From Bacteroidia bacterium (lineage in GTDB: Bacteria; Bacteroidota; Bacteroidia; Bacteroidales; Azobacteroidaceae), in assembly GCA_025999935.1 (NCBI GenBank), contig BNXY01000030.1:1-34927 (forward strand): a DNA stretch of 34,927 bases, read 5' to 3'. The notes under the pieces are model-generated. The model did not search any database. It saw only the letters and a program-made list of their open reading frames with translations, and was not told the DNA's origin. Within the stretch, counting starts at the first letter, position 1. Each line of letters starts with the position of its first letter. A program made the translations under genes and the position numbers. Below are positions 25,487 to 34,284 of this stretch, piece after piece.

Positions 25487-25514
25487 GAGACTATTGTTTG
25501 TCTGCATATCTTTT
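25481..25514 (+). repeat. 34-bp direct repeat after a response-regulator remnant, copy 2
   Basis: Matches 11263-11296 at 32 of 34 positions, in the same orientation and the same place relative to the remnant's TGA stop. It ends 22 bp before the 3' end of tRNA-Ser. Likely the common flank of two duplicated regulator genes. Confidence 0.8.
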
Positions 25515-25536
25515 ACTCTCATCTGTCGTTGTGAGG

Positions 25537-25626
25537 TGGCGGAAAGCGAGGGATTCGAACCCCCGATACAGTTACCCGTACACCGCATTTCGAGTGCGGC
25601 CCGATCGACCACTCCGGCAGCTTTCC
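25537..25626 (-). tRNA. tRNA-Ser(CGA)
   Basis: On the minus strand: acceptor GGAAAGC (25626-25620) pairs with GCTTTCC (25547-25541), discriminator G, and an encoded CCA (25539-25537). The anticodon loop CTCGAAA gives anticodon CGA (25592-25590), reading UCG. A long variable arm, as in all class II serine tRNAs, follows the anticodon stem, and the T-loop GTTCGAATC is standard. 90 bases including CCA. It is convergent with the decayed regulator fragment. Confidence 0.97.
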
Positions 25627-25690
25627 GTTTTTTGCGTGGCGACTGCAAAAGTAATTATTTTTCGGCAATTACGCAATAATAAAAGCAAAT

Positions 25691-26425
25691 TTAAAATACC
25701 AGATAATGCTTTATTTTTTCCAAATCTTCTTCCGTAAATTCTTCTAACAGGCTCAGTTCGTTTATGTTTTCCAATTTTCCTTTTTTCTTCCGCATTTCTA
25801 CGATGGCCTTTGCTTGATAAAAATTCAGGTAGGGATGCGATTTCAATTTGTCGACGGATGCCGTATTTACTTGAATAAAAGTGATTTCATCCATATTAAC
25901 TTTCAGAAAAGGTGTGATTTTTTCGTACAATTCTTCATACATTCCATACACTTCCTGAAGTTGTTCTTTTCGGTAAAAACCGCCCAGACTGTTTCGGTAA
26001 CCGACGATTTTCCGGGCAAAAGCCGGACCGATTCCGGGTATTTTCATCAATAGAGTAGTGTCGCTCGTGTTGAGTTCAATCACTGTTCCTTCCGCTAATT
26101 TTTCGGCTTTGGGATAAAGATTCTGTTTGGGCGTTTCGGTGGGTTTTTCCGCTTTTTCCGCTTGTTGGTAATAGGTTCGTTTTTCCGTTTGCCGGTTTTG
26201 TTTTGGATACGAATAAGCCGGTTTTTGGGAAGACGTTGAATAAGCCGAATGGGGCGTTTTTTCATCCGGTTCCGTTTCGGAAACTACATTTTCCGTTTCT
26301 TCGACAGGCGTTGAAACCTTGGGCGTAAAGAGGAATTTACCGATAAAAATACCCGCAATAAGTGCAATCAGCATAAGAATACCTTGACGTTCCCGCTTGG
26401 AGAAGTAAAAAAAATCTTTCCACAT
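25691..26425 (-). CDS. Membrane-anchored helix-hairpin-helix protein, ComEA-like
   Basis: 244 residues. One membrane helix near the N-terminus (about 15-34, GILMLIALIAGIFIGKFLF), then a low-complexity linker rich in Pro, Lys, Glu and Tyr (35-110), then two helix-hairpin-helix modules: ELNTSDTTLLMKIPGIGPAF (about 118-137) onwards, and QVNTASVDKLKSHPYLNFYQ (about 185-204) onwards. IPGIGPAFA is the classic DNA-binding hairpin; the second, SHPYLNFYQA, is weaker. ComEA-type proteins bind DNA in the periplasm during natural transformation, but Bacteroidetes have many HhH proteins of unproven role. It starts 49 bp after the lolD stop on the same strand, so the two may share a transcript. Confidence 0.85.
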   Translation of the reverse strand: MWKDFFYFSKRERQGILMLIALIAGIFIGKFLFTPKVSTPVEETENVVSETEPDEKTPHSAYSTSSQKPAYSYPKQNRQTEKRTYYQQAEKAEKPTETPKQNLYPKAEKLAEGTVIELNTSDTTLLMKIPGIGPAFARKIVGYRNSLGGFYRKEQLQEVYGMYEELYEKITPFLKVNMDEITFIQVNTASVDKLKSHPYLNFYQAKAIVEMRKKKGKLENINELSLLEEFTEEDLEKIKHYLVF

Positions 26426-26473
26426 AAAGTTAAGTTTTGAGTTTTAAATTATAATTTTCAAATTGCCAAATTT

Positions 26474-27124
26474 TCAAATTACTTTCCCATCTTTCATGGG
26501 GATAATCCGGTCGGTCAGTTTTGCCAATTGTTCATCGTGTGTAACAATCACAAAAGTTTGATTAAATTCTTTCCGCAAATCGAAAAACAGTTGGTGCAAT
26601 TCTTCTTTATTTTGCGTGTCAAGACTACCGGAAGGCTCGTCGGCAAAAATAACGAAAGGATGATTTACTAAGGCCCGCGCTACCGCTACCCGTTGTTTTT
26701 CGCCTCCCGAAAGCTGCGCCGGTTTATGTTCCATTCGGTCGTGAAGTCCGAGAAAATCAAGAATTTCCTTTGCCTGCTTCATCGCTTCCGGTTGTTTCAC
26801 ATTTCCGATTAAGGCGGGAATCATCACGTTTTCGAGCGCGGTAAATTCCGGCAACAACTGATGAAATTGAAAAACAAAACCGATATTTTTATTTCGAAAA
26901 GCAGCTAATTCTTTGTCTTTCAATTTACTTACGTTGATATTTTCGTAGAGTACTTCTCCGGAATCCGGTTTATCCAAAGTGCCCAGAATTTGAAGCAGCG
27001 TTGTTTTCCCTGCTCCGCTGGGACCTACAACGGATACGATTTCGCCTTTGGAAATGGTTAAGTCAATCCCTTTTAAAACGGTTAAATCGCCGAAACTCTT
27101 AGTAATATTTTTGCAACTAATCAT
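26474..27124 (-). CDS. lolD: LolD-type ABC transporter ATP-binding protein
   Basis: 216 residues from the start chosen at 27124 ([20 protein letters not shown]); a longer in-frame start at 27202 adds residues foreign to the family and would lie before the -7 element. Walker A is GPSGAGKTT (Lys40), the Q-loop region [20 protein letters not shown] is characteristic of the LolD/MacB group, the signature is [15 protein letters not shown], Walker B is [13 protein letters not shown] and the H-loop is IVTHDE. It powers a membrane transporter of the LolCDE/MacB type, most likely release of lipoproteins from the inner membrane. No permease gene is adjacent, which is common for lolD in this phylum, so the exact partner is uncertain. 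Confidence 0.88.
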   Translation of the reverse strand: MISCKNITKSFGDLTVLKGIDLTISKGEIVSVVGPSGAGKTTLLQILGTLDKPDSGEVLYENINVSKLKDKELAAFRNKNIGFVFQFHQLLPEFTALENVMIPALIGNVKQPEAMKQAKEILDFLGLHDRMEHKPAQLSGGEKQRVAVARALVNHPFVIFADEPSGSLDTQNKEELHQLFFDLRKEFNQTFVIVTHDEQLAKLTDRIIPMKDGKVI

Positions 27125-27147
27125 GTATTCATTCGGATATTGATTTG

Positions 27148-27155
27148 CAAAGATA
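27148..27155 (-). promoter_or_regulatory. Predicted -7 element of lolD
   Basis: The minus strand reads TATCTTTG, a perfect TAnnTTTG match, 23 bp before the lolD start. The divergent promoter at 27220-27227 drives the small exported protein gene. Confidence 0.5.
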
Positions 27156-27219
27156 AAGAAAAGTTGAAAATAATAACATTTGATTTGTTTTTTTTTATTC
27201 ATTATTCAAACAAAAGTAT

Positions 27220-27227
27220 TATATTTG
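27220..27227 (+). promoter_or_regulatory. Predicted -7 element of the small secretion-tail-like gene
   Basis: TATATTTG at 27220-27227 matches TAnnTTTG, 30 bp before the ATG at 27258. The -33 position lacks a TTTG. Confidence 0.5.
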
Positions 27228-27257
27228 CACTGAAATAGGTTAATAAAAAAGGTGCAC

Positions 27258-27572
27258 ATGAAAAGAATCGCACTGATAATTGTACTTCTGATAATGCTAT
27301 CGTTTCAGTTTTCCGCTTTTTCACAAGATAAAAGCAAGAGAGATTCTGTGACGATTGCGGGTGCGCTTGCACCTGAAATGAATGTTGTCAATAATCGATT
27401 GTACCTAAAGAATGCGCCGGTTGGAAAAAAGGTCGAAATAATTACCATTATCGGAAACAAAATTCGTGAAATTCAAATAAAGTCTCCCAACGACGAATTT
27501 GAACTCAATCTTCCTCGCGCTATCTATATTTTCAAATTGGACGGAGTTGTCAAAAAATTTGTAGTTAAATAG
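27258..27572 (+). CDS. Small exported protein resembling a free type IX secretion tail
   Basis: 104 residues from the ATG at 27258; a GTG two codons earlier is less likely. Signal peptide 1-24 (MKRIALIIVLLIMLSFQFSA, FSQ). The rest has the pattern of a type A C-terminal sorting domain: NNRLYLKNAPVGKKVEIITI, IGNKIREIQIKSPNDEFELN, LPRAIYIFKLDGVVKKFVVK; compare the usual V-x-I-x-N..G..V...I.L..L..G-I-Y..K.......KF-V. In T9SS proteins this domain sits at the end of a large cargo; here it is nearly the whole mature protein. It may be a periplasmic beta-sandwich protein or a decayed cargo. It has its own promoter and is divergent from lolD and convergent with trkH. Confidence 0.75.
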   Translation: MKRIALIIVLLIMLSFQFSAFSQDKSKRDSVTIAGALAPEMNVVNNRLYLKNAPVGKKVEIITIIGNKIREIQIKSPNDEFELNLPRAIYIFKLDGVVKKFVVK

Positions 27573-27591
27573 AGTTTAAAAACAATCCGGT

Positions 27592-29055
27592 TTATTTCTT
27601 CCAAAAATCAGGCGTAAATAAAATCAGCACGGTAAAAATCTCCAAACGGCCTACAATCATCAAAAACGATAGATACCATTTGGCAAAAATGGATATTTCG
27701 GCGAATGAACCGGATGGCCCGTTGGCGCCGAATCCGGGGCCAACATTGCTGATTGCGGATACCGATGCGCCCATGGCTTCCACGATGGACATTCCCGCCA
27801 GCGTGAGTACGCCCCAACTGAAAAAGATGATAAAGATATAAAGGAAAGCGAATGCCAACAAGCGTTGTACGATTTCGAAGGATAGCACATGTTTGTTCAG
27901 TCGCACCGGGATAATAGCGCGCGGATTCAGTAGCCGGGCAAATTCGCTGAACGTGTTTTTGGCCAAAACGACGGCGCGTACGGTTTTCATTCCGCCGCTG
28001 GTCGAACCGGCGCAACCGCAGATTATCATTAGAAACATAAACAAAATCCAAAAGAACGGCCCCCATTGGGTAAAATCGTTGGTCATAAATCCGGTGGTAG
28101 TAAAAATGGAAATGACCTGAAAACCGGCATACCGGATGGATTCAAGCGGATTATTTTCCCCGTTGAAAAACAGGCATATAGCAACAAACAAACTGACAAT
28201 GCCAATGATGGACAGAAACCACCGCAATTCTTCATCTTCAAAGAATTTTTTGAATTTTCCCTTGACAAAAAAATAAACCAAGGTAAAATTAATGGCGCCG
28301 AATATCATAAAAACACAGAGAATCGATTCGAGATAAGCCGAATCCCAATAAGCGACACTCAATTGTTTGGTCGAAAATCCGCCGGTGGAAATGGTGGTAA
28401 ACGCATGACAAACCGCATCGAACGGTTCCATCGGGACTAAAACCAAAAGCGCTATCAGTACGGCAGTCAGGGTAAAATAGATGCCCCAAAGCCGTTTCGC
28501 CATTTGCGTTACGCGAGGACGAAATTTGTCGTGGACAAGTCCGGTGGCTTCGGCATCGAACAATTGAGCGGCTTCTCCGCCCAACAAAGGAAACAATGCC
28601 AAGGAAAAAACGATGATGCCCATGCCGCCCAACCATTGAAGCAGGCTTCGCCAAAACAAGACGCCTTTGGATAAGGAATCAATATCCGTTAAAATGCTGG
28701 CGCCGGTGGTAGTTATCCCTGAAGTTGATTCAAAAAAAGCATCGGTAAACGACGGAATTTCCCGGCTCAGGAAAAAGGGTAGGGAGCCGAAGACGGCAAA
28801 CAGCAACCACGAAAGGGTGACGCTGATATAACTTTCCCGTTTTCCGATTAATTTGATTTTGTGCCGGATGTCGGTGGGCAAAGAAATAGCCAGTCCGCAA
28901 GCCAGCGTGATGATGCCGGAAAATATGAAGGCCCAAGGCGATTCTTCAAAGTAAACCGATACGCCTGCCGTGATGAAGATGAAAAGCGATTCGAGTGACA
29001 ACGTCAATCCGCCGACACGGAAAATAAACTTCCAATTCAGTCCGAAGCCTTCCAT
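27592..29055 (-). CDS. trkH: Trk-type K+ uptake channel subunit TrkH
   Basis: 487 residues from the start at 29055 (MEGFGLNWKFIFRVGGLTLS); an in-frame start 17 codons earlier lies inside trkA. About ten membrane helices arranged as four pseudo-repeats, each with a pore loop whose glycine makes the filter: TSGITTTGASILTD, TTISTGGFST, STFTTTGFMTND-type IFTTTGFMTND, and ISNVGPGFG. It forms the K+ pathway in the inner membrane, gated by the TrkA ring. It starts 5 bp after the trkA stop, so the two are co-translated. Convergent with the small exported protein gene; no clear terminator in the 19-bp gap. Confidence 0.95.
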   Translation of the reverse strand: MEGFGLNWKFIFRVGGLTLSLESLFIFITAGVSVYFEESPWAFIFSGIITLACGLAISLPTDIRHKIKLIGKRESYISVTLSWLLFAVFGSLPFFLSREIPSFTDAFFESTSGITTTGASILTDIDSLSKGVLFWRSLLQWLGGMGIIVFSLALFPLLGGEAAQLFDAEATGLVHDKFRPRVTQMAKRLWGIYFTLTAVLIALLVLVPMEPFDAVCHAFTTISTGGFSTKQLSVAYWDSAYLESILCVFMIFGAINFTLVYFFVKGKFKKFFEDEELRWFLSIIGIVSLFVAICLFFNGENNPLESIRYAGFQVISIFTTTGFMTNDFTQWGPFFWILFMFLMIICGCAGSTSGGMKTVRAVVLAKNTFSEFARLLNPRAIIPVRLNKHVLSFEIVQRLLAFAFLYIFIIFFSWGVLTLAGMSIVEAMGASVSAISNVGPGFGANGPSGSFAEISIFAKWYLSFLMIVGRLEIFTVLILFTPDFWKK

Positions 29056-29060
29056 ATTTT

Positions 29061-30395
29061 TCAGTTGAAGTAATCTTCTATTTTTCGCATAGCCGTATCC
29101 AAACAAAATACCACGACGTGATCGCCTGCTTGGATAGTGGTTTCTCCATCAATGATTTCCGCTTTCCCGTTGCTGATTTTTCCGCCCAAAGTCATGTCTT
29201 TCGGGAGGTTCAGCTCCTTGACGGGTTTGCGGGTAATTTTGGATTTGGGACGCGCCACCAATTCGGCCACTTCCGCATTGGCGAAAGTCATACATTTCAC
29301 GGTCGATACATCCGCATCCAACATGAATTGGTAGATATGGCTCACGGCAATCAGTTTTTTATTGATGACCGTTCCGATGTCTAATTTTTCCGCCATCTGG
29401 ATGTAATCGATATTTTCCACTTCGGCGACCGTTTTCGGGACGCCCAGACTTTTGGCCGTTACGCAGGCCAGGATGTTGGTTTCTGAATTTTCCGTCAAAG
29501 CGATAAACGCATCGCAGTTTTTGATATTTTCCCGAATCAAAAGGTCGGTATTGCGGCCGTCTCCATTGATGACCATCACATGATTTTCGACGATTTCGGC
29601 CAAATGGTAACTTTTCTCCTTATTTTTCTCCACCATTTTGATGCGGATGTGGTCGGGCAGGAGTTCGGAAACTTTCACGCCAATCCGGCTACCGCCCATG
29701 ATGGTTACCCGGTTGATGTGGATATTCTCTTTTCCGGCAAGGACTTTGATGTCATCGACATGTTCGGGAGTGGTTGTAAAAAACAGGGTATCGCCCGAAA
29801 GAATCAGGTCGGAACCGCGGGGGATGATGGTTTCATTTCCCCGTCTAATGGCTACAATGTGATAAAATTTTTCGTCCCCCGACAAATCGTATAGGAATTT
29901 GTTGACGATGGGTGCATTGCCACGCACTTTGGCGCCGACGAGTATCAGTTTACCTCCGGCCAATTCCCACCATTGGCGCGACCAAGGCGTTTTCAGCGCA
30001 TTGACAATTTCGGTAGCCGCCAATGTTTCGGGGCAGATAAGGGAAGCCACGCCGAGGCCGGAAAAAAACTCCGTGCTTTTCGGTAGAATGTATTCTTCGT
30101 TGCTTACCCTTGCAATGGTTTTCTGCGCACCCAGATTGGTGGCAATCATGCAGGCGGTCATGTTGGTGGATTCTTCGGGGGTAACCGCAATAAACATGTC
30201 GGCTCTTTTCACGCCCGCCGCCCGCAAATCGGCGATGGAAGTCGGATTGCCCACCACCGTCATAATTTCGAAATTGTAGGGAATATTCAAATTATCTTCA
30301 TTGGTGTCCATCAAGACAATGTCCTGATTTTCCTGCGAAAGCAGTTTCGCCAGATGGACGCCCACTTCTCCGGCGCCTGCGATGATAATCTTCAT
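29061..30395 (-). CDS. trkA: Trk system K+ uptake regulator TrkA
   Basis: 444 residues in the standard duplicated form: RCK_N ([17 protein letters not shown], residues 3-19, with the NAD-binding GxGxxG and DTNEDNL) and RCK_C, then a second RCK_N ([17 protein letters not shown], about 229) and RCK_C ending GDHVVVFCL. The second nucleotide loop is GGSRIG, still fitting. The ring of TrkA subunits binds ATP, ADP or NADH in the cytoplasm and gates TrkH. The start overlaps the dxs stop (ATGA) and trkH follows after 5 bp, so dxs, trkA and trkH form one transcript. Confidence 0.95.
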   Translation of the reverse strand: MKIIIAGAGEVGVHLAKLLSQENQDIVLMDTNEDNLNIPYNFEIMTVVGNPTSIADLRAAGVKRADMFIAVTPEESTNMTACMIATNLGAQKTIARVSNEEYILPKSTEFFSGLGVASLICPETLAATEIVNALKTPWSRQWWELAGGKLILVGAKVRGNAPIVNKFLYDLSGDEKFYHIVAIRRGNETIIPRGSDLILSGDTLFFTTTPEHVDDIKVLAGKENIHINRVTIMGGSRIGVKVSELLPDHIRIKMVEKNKEKSYHLAEIVENHVMVINGDGRNTDLLIRENIKNCDAFIALTENSETNILACVTAKSLGVPKTVAEVENIDYIQMAEKLDIGTVINKKLIAVSHIYQFMLDADVSTVKCMTFANAEVAELVARPKSKITRKPVKELNLPKDMTLGGKISNGKAEIIDGETTIQAGDHVVVFCLDTAMRKIEDYFN

Positions 30396-32287
30396 TTTTC
30401 GTCAATCAAAGCTTTTGTAATACTTTCAGCATCCATGCCACACAAGTGGTAAAGTTGCGGGATAGTCCCATGTTCAATAAATTGATCGGGGACACCAATG
30501 CGCCGGATTTGGGGAGAATAGCCGTTTTCCATCATAAATTCCATGACGGCGGTACCCAAACCACCTTTGATCGTGCCGTTTTCGACAGTAATAATGCGCC
30601 GGAAATTTTTTCCGACTTCGTGCAACAACTCCTCGTCGATCGGCTTCAGATAAATCATATCGTAATGTGCGGCGTCTATTCCGGATTCCTTGGCTTTTTC
30701 GACGGCTTCCGCCGCGATATTCCCGATAGGTCCGATACTCAATACGGCAACGTCTTTTCCGTTCTTCAATTTCCGCCCTTTGCCAACGGGCAGTATTTCG
30801 AACGGTTTTTGCCAGTCTCTCAATTCGCCTTGTCCGCGTGGATAGCGGATGACAAAAACGCCATTCCCCGGTTGGGTAGCGGTGTACATCAGGTTGCGGA
30901 GGTCGATTTCATTCAAGGGGGAAGTCACTGTAATATTCGGGATGCAACGCAAATAAGCCAAATCGAAATTCCCGTGGTGAGTGATTCCGTCTTCGCCGAC
31001 CAATCCGGCGCGATCCAAGCAAAGCGCCATATCTAAGTTTTGCAGGGCGGCGTCGTGAATCACTTGGTCGTAAGCCCTTTGCATAAACGAAGAATAGATA
31101 TTGCAAAATGGAAACATGCCTTCTTTCGCCAAACCGGCGGAAAAAGTGACGGCATGACCTTCGGCGATTCCTACGTCGAAAGCCCGGTTGGGCATTTCTT
31201 TCATCAGAAAAGTCATCGAACAACCGGTTGGCATGGCCGGTGTGATGCCGATAATCCGGTCGTCCCGTTTGGCCAATTCCACCAGTGTGTGACCGAAAAC
31301 ATCCTGATACAGTTGCGGTTCGTCTTTGGATCTCCAAACGATTCTTTCGCCGGTATCCTTGTTGAATTTACCCGGAGCATGCCAGATGGTCGCTTCTTTT
31401 TCGGCCGGTTCAAAACCTTTTCCCTTGATTGTCCGGATATGGAGCAGTTTTGGGCCGGCCATAAATTTGATGTCGTTGAGTATCCGCACCAAACCCTTTA
31501 CGTCGTTTCCATCGACCGGACCGAAATACCGGATATTGAATCCTTCAAAAATATTGTGCTGCTTCGTCAGTAAAGCTTTCAAACTGTTATTGAAACGCAG
31601 AATGGCGCCTTTTCGCTCTTCCTGAATCAATCCCGCTTTTTTGAAGGAATTATAAATATTGTAACGAATTTTATTGTAAGCTTGTGAAGTGGTGATGTTT
31701 ACCAAATATTCGCTCAGACCTCCGACCGGTTTGTCGATGGCCATGTTGTTGTCGTTCAAGATAATCAGTAGATTGTTCGGATCGGTGGAGGCATTGTTTA
31801 AACCTTCAAAAGCCAAGCCGCCCGTCATTGAACCATCTCCGATAACGGCTACAAATTTCCGGTCGGTTTCCTGTTTAAGGTTGGCGGCGACCGACATACC
31901 CAAAGCGGCCGAAATGGAGTTGGAAGCATGTCCGGCGATGAATGCGTCGTATTCACTTTCGTCCGGATTGGGGAATCCGCTGATGCCTCCCAATTTGCGG
32001 AGGGTTTTGAACTGTTCCCTTCTTCCCGTCAGAATTTTGTGCCCATAAGCCTGATGCCCGACGTCCCAAACGATTTTGTCATAAGGCGTATTAAACGCAT
32101 AATGCAAGGCAACCGTTAACTCAATTGTCCCGAGACTGGATGCAAAATGTCCCGGATTTTCAGCCAATACCTCAATGATGTATTGCCGCAATTCCAGGCA
32201 AACCTGTTCTAACTGTCCTATCTTTAACTGCCGAAGGTCTGCCGGTAAATTAATTTGTTCTAATAGATTTTCCACTGTTTCAGCCAT
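30392..32287 (-). CDS. dxs: 1-deoxy-D-xylulose-5-phosphate synthase
   Basis: 631 residues, normal for DXS. The N-terminal thiamine-diphosphate domain has [20 protein letters not shown], then [16 protein letters not shown] and the ThDP/Mg site [17 protein letters not shown]; the middle domain has [20 protein letters not shown] with the catalytic Glu, and [20 protein letters not shown]; the C-terminal domain has [17 protein letters not shown]. It joins pyruvate and glyceraldehyde 3-phosphate to make DXP, the first step of the MEP isoprenoid pathway, and also feeds pyridoxal and thiamine synthesis. It is the first gene of a transcript with trkA and trkH; its stop overlaps trkA by four bases. The -7 element lies at 32305-32312. 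Confidence 0.97.
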   Translation of the reverse strand: MAETVENLLEQINLPADLRQLKIGQLEQVCLELRQYIIEVLAENPGHFASSLGTIELTVALHYAFNTPYDKIVWDVGHQAYGHKILTGRREQFKTLRKLGGISGFPNPDESEYDAFIAGHASNSISAALGMSVAANLKQETDRKFVAVIGDGSMTGGLAFEGLNNASTDPNNLLIILNDNNMAIDKPVGGLSEYLVNITTSQAYNKIRYNIYNSFKKAGLIQEERKGAILRFNNSLKALLTKQHNIFEGFNIRYFGPVDGNDVKGLVRILNDIKFMAGPKLLHIRTIKGKGFEPAEKEATIWHAPGKFNKDTGERIVWRSKDEPQLYQDVFGHTLVELAKRDDRIIGITPAMPTGCSMTFLMKEMPNRAFDVGIAEGHAVTFSAGLAKEGMFPFCNIYSSFMQRAYDQVIHDAALQNLDMALCLDRAGLVGEDGITHHGNFDLAYLRCIPNITVTSPLNEIDLRNLMYTATQPGNGVFVIRYPRGQGELRDWQKPFEILPVGKGRKLKNGKDVAVLSIGPIGNIAAEAVEKAKESGIDAAHYDMIYLKPIDEELLHEVGKNFRRIITVENGTIKGGLGTAVMEFMMENGYSPQIRRIGVPDQFIEHGTIPQLYHLCGMDAESITKALIDEK

Positions 32288-32304
32288 AGCTAAAATTTAT
32301 TCCG

Positions 32305-32312
32305 CAAAGTTA
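32305..32312 (-). promoter_or_regulatory. Predicted -7 element of the dxs-trkA-trkH operon
   Basis: The minus strand reads TAACTTTG, a match to TAnnTTTG, 18 bp before the dxs start. The divergent plus-strand element lies only 22 bp away, so the upstream parts of the two promoters overlap. Confidence 0.55.
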
Positions 32313-32334
32313 AACAATTAACCATATAAATGTA

Positions 32335-32342
32335 TAACTTTG
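32335..32342 (+). promoter_or_regulatory. Predicted -7 element of the GSCFA gene
   Basis: TAACTTTG at 32335-32342, matching TAnnTTTG, 33 bp before the GSCFA ATG. Same hexamer core as the divergent dxs element. No -33 TTTG seen. Confidence 0.5.
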
Positions 32343-32374
32343 TTTAAATTTTTATTTCTGTCAAATTAAATAAT

Positions 32375-33319
32375 ATGAACTTCAGAACGGAAATTACCGC
32401 TGTACCGGCGGATTTTAGAATCAGCCATTCCGACAAAATCGAAATGTTGGGTTCTTGTTTTGTGGAAAGCATCTCCTCTAAATTCACGGATGCCGGTTTC
32501 CGGTTGGATGTCAACCCTTTTGGCATCGTTTACAATCCTTTTTCTTTATCCAATAATCTAAATCAACTGTTGGATGATAAAAGATTTACGGCCAATGACC
32601 TTTTTTGCGACAAAGAAATTTTCCACAGTTTTTCCCATCACAGCCGGTTTTCGGGAACGGATCCGGAACTTGTATTGGAAAAAATAAATTCCCGCTTAAA
32701 CGATTCGTCCGCTTTCCTCCGAAACGCGGATTTACTGATTATCACTTTCGGTACGGCTTTCGTTTACCGTTTACATTCGACCGGAGAAGTGGTTGCCAAT
32801 TGCCACAAAATTCCGTCCGGGCAATTTACTTATAAACGTTTGACGGTTGAAGAAATTGTAAAGGAATGGACAAATCTTATCTCCCGTCTGCAAGCGCTCC
32901 GTCCGGAAATGAAAATACTGTTTACCGTGAGTCCCATCCGGCATTGGAAAGACGGCGCCCACCAAAACCAATTGAGTAAATCGACGCTTTTATTGGCTGT
33001 GGATGAATTGATTAAAAGAAATTCAAATACGTATTATTTTCCTTCTTACGAAATCCTGTTGGACGATTTACGCGATTACCGGTTTTATGCGGACGACCTG
33101 CTTCATCCATCTGCTCAAGCAGTTGATTATATTTGGGAAAAATTTTCGGAAACGTATTTTGACAAGCAGACCACAGAGAAAATACGCGAATATGAGCGCA
33201 TCCAACAAGCGCTAAATCATCGGCCGTTTCATCCGGAGTCAGAAGAATATAAGGCGTTTATAGAAAAGGCGAAAGCGCAGCTGGAAACGTTTCTAAGGGA
33301 ACGGGAAATTAGGGGATGA
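32375..33319 (+). CDS. GSCFA-domain protein
   Basis: 314 residues. MLGSCFVESISSKFTDAGFR (from about residue 24) carries the GSCFA signature that names the family, and VNPFGIVYNPFSLSNNL follows as in other members. Further conserved pieces are LLIITFGTAFVYRL, TVSPIRHWKDGAHQNQLSKS and YFPSYEILLDDLRDYRFYAD, DLLHPS. The fold is SGNH-hydrolase-like: GSC would supply the nucleophile serine and DLLHPS the Asp/His pair. The substrate is unknown; a deacylase or esterase acting on a cell-envelope component is a guess. The gene begins with its own promoter next to dxs and ends 27 bases before the -7 element of pdxY-like gene. No signal peptide, so cytoplasmic. Confidence 0.92.
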   Translation: MNFRTEITAVPADFRISHSDKIEMLGSCFVESISSKFTDAGFRLDVNPFGIVYNPFSLSNNLNQLLDDKRFTANDLFCDKEIFHSFSHHSRFSGTDPELVLEKINSRLNDSSAFLRNADLLIITFGTAFVYRLHSTGEVVANCHKIPSGQFTYKRLTVEEIVKEWTNLISRLQALRPEMKILFTVSPIRHWKDGAHQNQLSKSTLLLAVDELIKRNSNTYYFPSYEILLDDLRDYRFYADDLLHPSAQAVDYIWEKFSETYFDKQTTEKIREYERIQQALNHRPFHPESEEYKAFIEKAKAQLETFLREREIRG

Positions 33320-33340
33320 AATAGATAACCAAAAAATCCG

Positions 33341-33348
33341 TATCTTTG
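33341..33348 (+). promoter_or_regulatory. Predicted -7 element of the pyridoxamine kinase gene
   Basis: TATCTTTG at 33341-33348, a perfect TAnnTTTG match, 25 bp before the chosen ATG at 33373. It argues for the later start, since the in-frame start at 33346 would lie within the element. Confidence 0.55.
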
Positions 33349-33372
33349 CAGTCAAGTTTAAATATTACAGGC

Positions 33373-34224
33373 ATGCAAAGATTGAAAAGAGTGGCCGCAA
33401 TCCATGATATTTCCGGGTTCGGCAAATGTTCTTTAACGGTAGCTTTACCTATTATTTCGGCGGCGGGAATCGAAACCACAGTGTTGCCGACAGCCGTTTT
33501 ATCGACTCACACAGGCGGATTTACCGGTTTCACTTACCGCGATTTGACCGAAGATATTCAACCTATTTCCGACCATTGGAAATCGTTGGATATTCGATTC
33601 GATTCCATTTATACCGGATTTTTGGGTTCTTTTGAACAATTGGATTTGGTTACGAAATTTTTTGAAACTTTCAAAACAGACGATAATATCGTATTGGTTG
33701 ACCCTGTTATGGCGGATAATGGCGAATTGTATAAAATATTTTCTCTTGAATTTGCCCTTGGGATGCGTAAATTGTGCGAAAAAGCCGATATTATCGTTCC
33801 CAATTTTACAGAAGCGGCTTTGTTGATTGGCGAACCGTACAATCCGGGTCCTTATACCGAACAATATGTCGAAGACATGTTGAAGAAATTGAGCGATTTA
33901 GGTCCGAAGAAAGTGGTATTGACCGGCGTGTTTTTCAATGATACGGAATTGGGCGCTGCGACTTACGATGCCGTTACGGGCGAAATCGCTTATAGCTTGG
34001 AGAAACGCATTCCGGGTTATTATCACGGAACAGGCGATGTGTTCGGTTCGGCGCTTTTGGCCGCCATTCTGAACGATTTCCCTTTGAGTGAAGCGGCAAG
34101 TATTGCGGTACATTTTACAGCTTCCGCCATACAAAAGACAGCCCAAGCCGGAACGGATATCCGCTTTGGCGTGAATTTTGAACAGAGTATTCCCGAATTT
34201 TTAAAGAATTTGAAACTGCTGTAA
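33373..34224 (+). CDS. Pyridoxamine/pyridoxal kinase, PdxY-like
   Basis: 283 residues from the ATG at 33373. The ribokinase-like fold of vitamin B6 kinases is clear: VAAIHDISGFGKCSLTVALP at the N-terminus (substrate loop, in place of GYVGNKAA), VLPTAVLSTHTGGFTGFTYR, VDPVMADNGELYKIF, IIVPNFTEAALLIG and the anion-hole and catalytic-Asp motif HGTGDVFGSALLAAILN. It phosphorylates pyridoxal, pyridoxamine or pyridoxine with ATP in the cytoplasm, salvaging B6. Length matches PdxY-type enzymes. It is monocistronic, with a promoter just before it and a terminator just after. Exact substrate preference is not visible. Confidence 0.9.
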   Translation: MQRLKRVAAIHDISGFGKCSLTVALPIISAAGIETTVLPTAVLSTHTGGFTGFTYRDLTEDIQPISDHWKSLDIRFDSIYTGFLGSFEQLDLVTKFFETFKTDDNIVLVDPVMADNGELYKIFSLEFALGMRKLCEKADIIVPNFTEAALLIGEPYNPGPYTEQYVEDMLKKLSDLGPKKVVLTGVFFNDTELGAATYDAVTGEIAYSLEKRIPGYYHGTGDVFGSALLAAILNDFPLSEAASIAVHFTASAIQKTAQAGTDIRFGVNFEQSIPEFLKNLKLL

Positions 34225-34245
34225 AAATGCAGTTTCGTAAAGATG

Positions 34246-34284
34246 GGCAATGTCTTTGAAAACAAGGATGTTGCCTATTTTTTG
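34246..34284 (+). terminator. Rho-independent terminator after the pyridoxamine kinase gene
   Basis: A 13-bp stem 34246-34258 / 34263-34275 including three G-U pairs, AAAA loop, then TA and a run of T. The last bases overlap the stop codon of the convergent dedA-like gene. Confidence 0.8.

Noticed and set aside
11263..25514. The 34-bp direct repeats as attachment sites of an integrative element next to tRNA-Ser
   Set aside because: The repeats lie outside the tRNA gene and follow homologous regulator remnants, which explains them; the interval holds core genes such as prmC, cysS and the mmd operon.
27608..28066. Minus-strand ORF in another frame of trkH
   Set aside because: Overlaps TrkH pore-loop codons in a shifted frame; the sequence is Arg-rich and non-protein-like.
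31040..31573. Plus-strand ORF antisense to dxs
   Set aside because: Fully covered by the strongly supported dxs gene; the product shows no family motifs.
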